Shown in pieces: positions 1-5,152 of a stretch of DNA of 8,389 nt; position 1 is the first letter of the stretch, and every line of letters starts with the position of its first letter. A program made the position numbers and the translations under genes. The notes below the pieces were generated by a model. It searched no databases. It was not told the DNA's origin and was given only the letters and a program-made list of their open reading frames with translations. This DNA is from Candidatus Dormiibacterota bacterium (GTDB lineage Bacteria > Chloroflexota > Dormibacteria > UBA8260 > Bog-877), in contig PLTL01000174.1 in NCBI GenBank assembly GCA_003164475.1, positions 1 to 8,389 of the forward strand. Direction: 5' to 3'.

Positions 1-61
1 GTCCAGCCGTCGCGTCCCCGTAACCTCGACACGGGGTACACGATGACGATACCCTGCCTCC

Positions 62-346
62 GTGCCGAACTGGCTTGGCGAGTTATCCGACGAGGACATG
101 GACCGCGCTCTGGAGTGGGTAAATCAGGTCTGGGGCCGATCACGGGGCTGCCCGATGCATCAAGAGAAGCCCCAGTGGACACTCGGCAACTTCATCGCCA
201 GGGCCAGTGGCACCAACGAACCGGTCGGCACCTACTACCCGCTATTGGTCCTCACGTGCTCGGTGTGCGGTTACACGGCCTTCGTGAACGCGATCACGGC
301 CGGGGTCTTCCCTGGCAACCCCGAGAACCCGACCCTATATGGCTGA
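62..346 (+). CDS. Small zinc-ribbon-like protein (hypothetical)
   Basis: This is a 94-residue protein that I cannot name. It opens with an acidic, tryptophan-containing helix (LSDEDMDRALEWV, residues 8-20). A putative zinc-binding pair follows: C30-P-M-H33 and C66-S-V-C69, the second in the context TCSVCGYTAF that is typical of small zinc ribbons. His33 stands where the first knuckle more often has cysteine. The GTG at 62 is chosen because the frame is closed by a stop at 44-46 and the N-terminal acidic helix looks integral to the fold. No clear Shine-Dalgarno precedes it; an ATG at 98 is the alternative. The last 8 bases overlap the start of the membrane protein at 339, so the two are probably translationally coupled. 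Codon use is less GC-biased than in the large genes to the right, which hints at separate origin. A metal-binding or partner-binding role is inferred only. Confidence 0.7.
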   Translation: MPNWLGELSDEDMDRALEWVNQVWGRSRGCPMHQEKPQWTLGNFIARASGTNEPVGTYYPLLVLTCSVCGYTAFVNAITAGVFPGNPENPTLYG

Positions 347-854
347 TACTTCCGACCCAGCAGCGGTCGAATCCAATATCAGGAGAGCTAGTCCTCTGCC
401 AGCTCCGGAACTCTTGGACGCGAAGCCGGAGCAGCACATGACGCTAGATCACGAGCGGTTCAAGCGTCTCCGAAACCTCGTTGACGAGTTAGCAGTCTAC
501 GAACGTCCCTGGAGCGCTGTTGGCTGGGCAGCCGTGAGCCTTGGCGGGGCCGCGATCCTGACGCTCATCGTATGGCTACCAACGTACCGCAGTCTCGATT
601 CGGCGGGCCAGCGCGCGACCACATGGGTAGCGCTTGCGCTCGTCGCAACGATCGTCGTAGCTGTGATCTCGTCGCTCCTCTCCCTCGCAATGACCCTTTC
701 CAATAGGAAGGAGTTGAGACGCAATTCGCAGCACATCGTGAGCGAGATGGACGAAATCTACAAGCGCTGGCAGGAGGCTGAAGTCAGGCGACGGGCTACT
801 GAGTCTGCCCGCGTCCCATCTGGTGATGCCCCACCTAGCAGCCCGTCCCGGTAA
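339..854 (+). CDS. Two-helix membrane protein with charged C-terminal tail (hypothetical)
   Basis: This 171-residue protein has an N-terminal soluble part of about 55 residues with a basic helix (HERFKRLRNLVDELAVYER). Two strongly hydrophobic segments follow, about 58-81 (GWAAVSLGGAAILTLIVWLP) and 94-120 (TWVALALVATIVVAVISSLL). It ends in a charged, probably coiled-coil tail (about 121-158, KELRRNSQHIVSEMDEIYKRW) and a Pro/Ser-rich end. It is probably an inner-membrane hairpin with both termini in the cytoplasm. The ATG at 339 lies inside the last codons of the zinc-ribbon gene (8-base overlap), which supports an operon and coupled translation. The 3' end overlaps the convergent hydrolase gene by 20 bases. 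I recognise no family. The pair of a zinc-ribbon protein and a small membrane protein would fit a membrane-tethered effector or accessory role, but this is inference. Confidence 0.72.
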   Translation: MADTSDPAAVESNIRRASPLPAPELLDAKPEQHMTLDHERFKRLRNLVDELAVYERPWSAVGWAAVSLGGAAILTLIVWLPTYRSLDSAGQRATTWVALALVATIVVAVISSLLSLAMTLSNRKELRRNSQHIVSEMDEIYKRWQEAEVRRRATESARVPSGDAPPSSPSR

Positions 855-1401
855 CGGCCGGTGGGGGGAGGGGCGCCAGCTCGACCCCCAGGTCGACCAG
901 GTGAAGGAGCGCGGCCCGGCGGGCCTCCCCTGCGCTCAAGTCTCCCAGCCGAGGATGGTGGATCGGCTCCGAGGCGGTCGCGTCCGGGTCGATGGCGACC
1001 TGGAGACCACGCATCACCGCTTCGCGAGCGGTGGTTGAGACGCACATGTGGGCCAGGAAGCCGACGATGAGAACCTCGGAGACCTGCTGTGCCTCCAACC
1101 ATGAGCCGAGCCCGGAGCCGGTAAAGGCGCCCAGGACCTGTTTCACGAACTCGACCTCGATCCCCGTGCCGGGACGGGCACCAAAGCCGGAGGTGAAGTC
1201 GGCCCCCCACGTTCCCGGCAGGAAGCGACGGCTCTCGCCGGGTCGGTTGTTGTGCCGGATCCAGGCGATCGGCCGCCTTTCGCTACGCGCCTCCTCGACC
1301 CGGCGGGCGATCGCGGCGACCACCTCGGCATGCTCGGGGACCGGCATCAGTCCTTCGGACGAGAACTCGTTCTGGGCGTCGACGACTAGGAGGGCCTGCA
1401 T
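835..1401 (-). CDS. Isochorismatase-family cysteine hydrolase
   Basis: This 188-residue protein is the usual size for the isochorismatase-like (cysteine hydrolase) superfamily. The start MQALLVVDAQNEF is the first beta-strand with the catalytic Asp (D8). A lysine sits where the triad Lys is expected (K87, in VEFVKQVLGAF). The nucleophile loop reads VGFLAHMCVSTTAREA with C120 as the catalytic cysteine. The Asp-Lys-Cys triad is therefore complete and the enzyme is probably active. Family members hydrolyse amides or vinyl ethers (nicotinamide, N-carbamoyl compounds, isochorismate); the sequence does not tell which substrate. The loop around R49-W65 (HNNRPGESRRFLPGTW) is likely part of the substrate pocket. 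The ATG at 1399-1401 has a good upstream GAGGTGAG. The gene is monocistronic as far as can be seen, is convergent with the membrane-protein gene, and has no clear functional tie to its neighbours. Confidence 0.93.
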   Translation of the reverse strand: MQALLVVDAQNEFSSEGLMPVPEHAEVVAAIARRVEEARSERRPIAWIRHNNRPGESRRFLPGTWGADFTSGFGARPGTGIEVEFVKQVLGAFTGSGLGSWLEAQQVSEVLIVGFLAHMCVSTTAREAVMRGLQVAIDPDATASEPIHHPRLGDLSAGEARRAALLHLVDLGVELAPLPPPAVTGTGC

Positions 1402-1406
1402 CCATT

Positions 1407-1414
1407 CTCACCTC
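1407..1414 (-). promoter_or_regulatory. Ribosome binding site of the isochorismatase-family gene
   Basis: Read on the minus strand, GAGGTGAG lies 5 bases before the ATG at 1401. It is the best Shine-Dalgarno match in the window and fixes the start of the hydrolase. Confidence 0.75.
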
Positions 1415-1450
1415 AGCGGGGGATCCCGGCGTGAGCCGCCGACCCAGAGC

Positions 1451-1600
1451 TTGCGCCAGTCCGCAATTGACGTGCGCCGGGAGGCGGCGGACCCGGGTGG
1501 GCAGATCGTGGCCGTTTTCGGCCCCGGCAAGTACGACCACGCTGGGCGCTTGCCCGAGGGCACCCCTCCCCCCGACGGGCCGGAGATCCTCGTCCGATAG
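1451..1600 (+). CDS. Possible small ORF or gene remnant (49 aa)
   Basis: Within the roughly 320-base gap between the hydrolase and the large NTPase gene, one + strand frame has strongly G/C-ending codons, by eye more than the competing antisense frames. It encodes a plausible soluble peptide, with AIDVRREAADPGGQIVAVFG followed by GKYDHAGRLPEG, and ends at a TAG. There is no ATG or convincing Shine-Dalgarno. The only in-frame starts are TTG at 1451 and GTG at 1472. It may be a real small gene, the tail of a decayed gene, or chance. The remainder of the gap holds the promoter and repeats listed separately. Confidence 0.22.
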   Translation: MRQSAIDVRREAADPGGQIVAVFGPGKYDHAGRLPEGTPPPDGPEILVR

Positions 1601-1632
1601 AGGTTCATCAGCCACGGCAACCGTCCCGCAAA

Positions 1633-1656
1633 GACCGGGTGACCGGGTGACCGGAT
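1633..1656 (+). repeat. Three tandem 8-bp direct repeats next to the promoter
   Basis: Three consecutive units read GACCGGGT, GACCGGGT and GACCGGAT. The last overlaps the first base of the -35 hexamer at 1656. The position suggests a regulator binding site controlling the large downstream gene. An 8-bp period is not helically phased, so a cooperative dimer site spanning two units, or simple slippage, are both possible. Confidence 0.55.
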
Positions 1657-1684
1657 TGACACCGCCGGCGGCCTTGCCTACGCT
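1656..1684 (+). promoter_or_regulatory. Sigma70-type promoter for the NERD-NACHT gene
   Basis: TTGACA at 1656-1661 is a perfect -35 hexamer. It is followed by exactly 17 bases and then TACGCT at 1679-1684, a reasonable -10. Transcription would start near 1690, giving a leader of about 33 bases before the GTG at 1724. The spacer contains a perfect 10-bp palindrome, CCGCCGGCGG (1662-1671), which together with the repeats upstream could act as an operator. Confidence 0.65.
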
Positions 1685-1708
1685 TCTCGTTGGCCGGATG
1701 GCCCAGCG

Positions 1709-1723
1709 CCCAGGGGCGACCCC
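1709..1723 (+). promoter_or_regulatory. Ribosome binding site in a small GGGG-N3-CCCC hairpin
   Basis: The leader CCCAGGGGCGACCCC abuts the GTG start at 1724. The AGGGG is the only Shine-Dalgarno-like sequence there and decides the GTG over the ATG at 1733. GGGG and CCCC can pair across a 3-base loop, which would mask the ribosome site. The helicase gene on the other strand has almost the same leader. Confidence 0.5.
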
Positions 1724-2014
1724 GTGGCAGAGATGAACAACAACACCGTCAGCGTCTACCTCGGCCATCCGATCCACGACCCGACCGAGCGCCGTGCTCT
1801 TGGGCAGCTTCGGCGTGCCCTCGCCGACCGCGGCCCAAGCCTCATCCTTGCCAACTTCTACGCGGGCCCCCGTCAGCGGCAGATCGACTTCCTGATCGCC
1901 AACCCGCACCGCACCGTTCACTGCGAGCTGAAGGGCTACCGGTGCCCGGTGATCACTCATCCCAACGGTCCCTGGCAACTGCGCCTCCAGGACGGCAGCC
2001 TTCGGGCTCTGGAC
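1724..2014 (+). CDS. N-terminal part of NERD nuclease domain (frame-shifted from the rest of the gene)
   Basis: The first about 96 codons encode most of a NERD (nuclease-related) domain, a PD-(D/E)XK-fold nuclease. Visible elements are E22 in the opening helix (DPTERRALGQLRRAL), D55 in RQIDFLI, and E68-x-K70 in VHCELKGY. These match the catalytic D and ExK of the fold. The homology runs to SLRAL at about residue 96. After that this frame degenerates into Pro/Arg-rich sequence (open to 2782), while the missing end of the domain (TGNAYDQARQGTYAISDAI, with the conserved NERD glutamine) appears in the next frame. A +1 shift near 2004-2014 therefore joins this piece to the NTPase ORF, for a total of about 1106 residues from 1724 to 5045. 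As the sequence stands, the gene is either broken, affected by a sequencing error, or recoded. Confidence 0.72.
2004..2014 (+). other. Likely frameshift site within the NERD domain
   Basis: The NERD homology leaves the first frame after the codons CTT CGG GCT CTG and resumes one base later as ACG GGC AAC GCC TAC. The downstream frame is closed by a TGA at 1950-1952, so the shift must lie between 1953 and 2075; the protein signal puts it at about 2004-2014. There is no stop codon in the first frame at the site, no nearby Shine-Dalgarno-like stimulator and no long homopolymer. A one-base insertion (real or a sequencing artefact) is more likely than programmed frameshifting. Confidence 0.65.
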
Positions 2015-2075
2015 GGGCAACGCCTACGACCAGGCCCGCCAGGGCACCTACGCCATCAGCGACGCCATCGCCCAG

Positions 2076-5045
2076 ATGCTCCGCGGGACGGTCTCCCGAC
2101 CCGCCTTCCGCAACGTCGACACCGTGGTCTGCCTGTATCCCGAAATCCCGTCGGGATCACAGATCACCCGCTTTCCCCATGTCGAGGTGATCGGATTCCC
2201 CGACCTCCTCCAGCGGTTGCAAACCCCCGGCCCCGCCATCCCCTGGACCACCTCGCAGTGGGAGGACTTCATCCGCCACCTCGGTCTGTTCCCGGCCGAG
2301 CATCTCTCGCCAGCACACCGGTCCCTCGAAGCACGCCGCGCCCTTCTCGACGACTACCGCCGTCGTTTCCTGGCCAGCATTACCCTCGACTTGCCACCTC
2401 TCGCCCCGCTTCCGGTCGAGATCGACGGCAGGCGCGCCGAGGCGCTGCCCCTGCTGGACCTGGCGCAGGCCGGCCGCTGGATCCGGCTGATCGGCCCCAG
2501 TGGCGCCGGCAAGAGCCATCTCGCCCGTCACGGGTCGGCGGAGCTGACCCGCCGGGGCGACCTGGTGGTCTGGTGCCGGGCTCACGAGTATGTGGCCGGA
2601 CGCCATGCCCTCCTCCTCGCCCAGGCCATCGCCCCCTACACCACCTCCAGCTGGGCCGATCTCCTCACCGCCGCCGCCGACGCCGGCGCCAACCTCACCG
2701 TCGTCCTCGACGGCCTCAACGAGTGCCCCCCCGATCTGCAGCAGGAACTCCTCGGTCAGCTCCACGCGCTGCAGCTCCGTGAGCAGGTCTTGACCATCAC
2801 CACCTCCCAGCACCTCACCGACGTCCCCGGCGACCTCCCGCCTCTCACCGTCCGGCTCCTGCCGCCTGACGCTCCTGCTCGCGCTCGCCTCCTCGCGCTC
2901 TACGGCGCGCCCGGCCGCGACGACCTCGTCGACGCCTTCTCCTCGCCCCACGAGCTGGCGATCGCCGCCGGCTGCCTCGCCGCGCTCCCCGCCAACCCGT
3001 CTGCGGCCGCGCTGTACGACGCCTACCTGCGCCAGCGGCTTCCCAGCCACGCGGCCCGGGTCGGCCTGCGGGCGCTGGCCCGACTCTCCTGGGAGGCGCT
3101 CCGCATCTCCCTTCCCACAGGCTCCGCCCTCCGGACCCTCGAGCGCGCCCCGGCGCTCGCCGGGGCGCCCGCCGTCCTCGACGAAGTCCTAGCCGCACCC
3201 ATCGTCCGGGTCCGTCAGGGCAGCATCTCCTTCGTCCACGAGCAGTTCGCCCGCTTCCTCGCCGCCGAGGATCTCAACGTCCGCGCCAACTCCGGCGAGG
3301 ATCTGGCCGACCTGCTCTCCCGGCCCCGCCATACCGACCTCCGCTCTTTCGCCCTCGCTCTCGAGCCCGAGCCGGGTCACGTCCGGGATGCCCTGGTGCG
3401 GCTTGGCGATCCCGATCTCACCCTTCAGGCCCTCACGGGCAAGCTCGGGGACGTCGCCCAAGGGGTCGCCCACAGCGAGGTGGGCGCAGCCCTCGCCGAA
3501 GCGCAGCTCGCCCATGCGCAGCCCGTCGATCTCGCCACCGCTCCCGATGGCACTCCAGGTCTCGTCGCATGGACCGTCGATCCCGAGCCGACGCCTGCCC
3601 AGCGCTCCCTCTACCGCGCCGCGGGTCGTGCCCTCGCCCGCGGTCTCTTCATCGACGACGTCGGCCGTCTGCTCGACCGAACGGATAGCCTCTGCGAACG
3701 CTGGGCGCTCCACCTCCGGGAGCGAGGAGCCCGAACACCCCGCGCCCTCCTCGCGGCCGCCACGTATGGCCTGCCGCTCGGCTCCATGCTCCCAGCATCG
3801 ATCGTGGTCGAGGAATGCGAGCACGGGGCCCCCTTTCGCTCGGTAGCCCCAGACCTGCCCGCCGCCATCGCTCCGGACCCTGAAGCGTCCGGCTGGGGAC
3901 GGCTGTTCTGCGCGCTCCATCTCCTCTCCCACTCCTACCCCATCGACGAGGCCTTCCTCCTCAGACTCCTCCCCGCCGCTTGGGCGGCGGGCGTCGGCCA
4001 CCTTCGCCTGATCGCCCTGCAGACTGCGCGCCAAGCCGGTTACTCGCAGCTCAGCGAGGAGACCCGCCAAGCCCTCATCGACTGGCTCAACGACCTTCAC
4101 CCGACCGGGTGGGCCCTTGAAACCTCAACGCTCGAAGCCCTCGCCGCCCTTGGGGGCATCAGCGACCCGATCAGGTCCGAGGAGGCGATCCTCGCGGACA
4201 TCGCCGAGGTCGTCCGCTCCGACGACCCCGACTCCGACCAGCGCGCCCTCACGGTTGTCACCAGCCAGTTCGACGAGGCGGCGATCGTCGGCCCCTACGA
4301 CGACGCCATCGCGAGCCTTCCTCGGACCACCTCGACTCGGCTCCTCACCAAGGCACTCCGCGCCCTCAACCTGGAGTCCTTCTACGCCCCCTGGGTCATC
4401 GAGCAGGCGGAACGGCAGGACTGCGCCGACCCGGCGCTCGCTGACGCCCTTCGCCACGTCGCCTCACGCCTCCCCCAGCTCCAGGGCGGCGGCCTCACAC
4501 AGTCGGTCGTGGCTGCCCACGTGGCAGCGGTCGCAGCCTGCGCCACGGTGCATCCCGCCCCACCCACGGTAGAGATGCCCGGCGCGTCCCCCGCCACGGT
4601 CGAGGCCTGGCGCCACATGGACGTCATCCTCTTCTCGCTCGGGTGCGGGACCCCGCCGGGTGATACCTCCGAAGCCTGGAGCGCCCTCACTGGGCGGCTC
4701 TGGCCGGAGACGCCGGTCATGCTCGCGGCTCTGGAGCAAGCAGCCATCGTCCTCCGCCGCGACCGCAGTGGCCAGCTCTACTCCCAACTCATCCTCGCCT
4801 TCCCCACCCAGACGCGCGAGGTCCTCCAGCGGGCGCTGCTGCACTTCGATGCTGTCCCAAGGACACTCTGGCCGGACCCTGCTGAGCTGAGGCGATACAT
4901 CGTCCGCACCCTGGCCAGCGTCGGGAATGACGCCACCGCCGAGCTGCTCCGTCGCTACGCGGACGACACGGAAATCGGCGGCGCCGTCGTAGAGGTGATC
5001 CGCCGCATCGAAACCAAGGGAGGCGAACACCAGGAGGTTGGGTAG
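2076..5045 (+). CDS. NACHT/STAND-type NTPase with helical C-terminal sensor (main part of a NERD-NACHT fusion)
   Basis: This is a 989-residue open frame. The homology really begins upstream, since the same frame carries the end of the NERD domain from about 2013, and the ATG at 2076 has no ribosome site, so it is an artificial start. Numbered from that ATG, the P-loop is GPSGAGKS (140-147) and Walker B is LTVVLDGLNE (about 207-216, D212), the NACHT-like hhhDGhNE pattern. The sensor-1-like strand LTITTSQHL follows, with Gln245 where an Arg is common. Next come LLPPDAPARARLLALYG and SSPHELAIAAGCLAAL, as in STAND helical subdomains, then SFVHEQFARFLAAED (about 386-399), the typical FxHxxFxxFLAA element that ends the NACHT module. 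Residues about 430-989 are all-helical and leucine/alanine-rich, resembling HEAT/ARM or TPR-like repeats, the expected ligand-sensing part. By analogy with prokaryotic NLR-like defence proteins, binding of an invader component would trigger nucleotide-driven oligomerisation and activate the NERD nuclease. That role is inferred. Confidence 0.85.
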   Translation: MLRGTVSRPAFRNVDTVVCLYPEIPSGSQITRFPHVEVIGFPDLLQRLQTPGPAIPWTTSQWEDFIRHLGLFPAEHLSPAHRSLEARRALLDDYRRRFLASITLDLPPLAPLPVEIDGRRAEALPLLDLAQAGRWIRLIGPSGAGKSHLARHGSAELTRRGDLVVWCRAHEYVAGRHALLLAQAIAPYTTSSWADLLTAAADAGANLTVVLDGLNECPPDLQQELLGQLHALQLREQVLTITTSQHLTDVPGDLPPLTVRLLPPDAPARARLLALYGAPGRDDLVDAFSSPHELAIAAGCLAALPANPSAAALYDAYLRQRLPSHAARVGLRALARLSWEALRISLPTGSALRTLERAPALAGAPAVLDEVLAAPIVRVRQGSISFVHEQFARFLAAEDLNVRANSGEDLADLLSRPRHTDLRSFALALEPEPGHVRDALVRLGDPDLTLQALTGKLGDVAQGVAHSEVGAALAEAQLAHAQPVDLATAPDGTPGLVAWTVDPEPTPAQRSLYRAAGRALARGLFIDDVGRLLDRTDSLCERWALHLRERGARTPRALLAAATYGLPLGSMLPASIVVEECEHGAPFRSVAPDLPAAIAPDPEASGWGRLFCALHLLSHSYPIDEAFLLRLLPAAWAAGVGHLRLIALQTARQAGYSQLSEETRQALIDWLNDLHPTGWALETSTLEALAALGGISDPIRSEEAILADIAEVVRSDDPDSDQRALTVVTSQFDEAAIVGPYDDAIASLPRTTSTRLLTKALRALNLESFYAPWVIEQAERQDCADPALADALRHVASRLPQLQGGGLTQSVVAAHVAAVAACATVHPAPPTVEMPGASPATVEAWRHMDVILFSLGCGTPPGDTSEAWSALTGRLWPETPVMLAALEQAAIVLRRDRSGQLYSQLILAFPTQTREVLQRALLHFDAVPRTLWPDPAELRRYIVRTLASVGNDATAELLRRYADDTEIGGAVVEVIRRIETKGGEHQEVG

Positions 5046-5140
5046 GCGACTCTTCGCCGCCACCTCGAGCGAGCCACGCACCGTCGGAGAGGGTCCATGG
5101 CCTGCCCGTCCGTCTCCCCGTTCTTTGCAAAGTGCTGGGC

Positions 5141-5152
5141 CGGTAGCTACCG
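5141..5152. repeat. 12-bp perfect palindrome over the helicase stop codon
   Basis: CGGTAGCTACCG is its own reverse complement and contains the TAG stop of the helicase (5147-5149). It lies at one end of the roughly 100-bp gap (5046-5146) between the convergent NTPase and helicase genes. No U-tract follows on either strand, so it is not a classic terminator, and I see no other structure in the gap. Confidence 0.4.

Noticed and set aside
43..441. A 132-codon + strand ORF starting with ATG
   Set aside because: It overlaps the zinc-ribbon gene in another frame and yields an Arg/Gly/His-rich product without motifs. The frame at 62-346 has cysteine pairs and couples to the next gene.
2004..2014. 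Programmed +1 frameshifting
   Set aside because: There is no in-frame stop at the shift site, no Shine-Dalgarno-like stimulator and no prfB-like slippery codon with stop. Not excluded, but less likely than a one-base insertion or a sequencing error.
1283..2020. A 245-codon open frame on the minus strand
   Set aside because: It runs antisense through the start of the NERD domain and overlaps the hydrolase start in another frame. Codon endings are poorer than in the + strand frame and no domain is visible.
1724..2782. The full 352-codon first-frame ORF as a real protein
   Set aside because: Past about residue 96 it is Pro/Arg-rich shadow sequence of the NTPase frame; only the first part is supported.
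3189..4100. A 303-codon minus-strand ORF inside the NTPase gene
   Set aside because: It is an antisense shadow of the helical region. The + strand frame is continuous for 989 codons with recognisable NACHT elements.
5046..5146. A bidirectional terminator between the convergent large genes
   Set aside because: I found only a 12-bp palindrome at one edge, with no following T-run on either strand and no longer stem.
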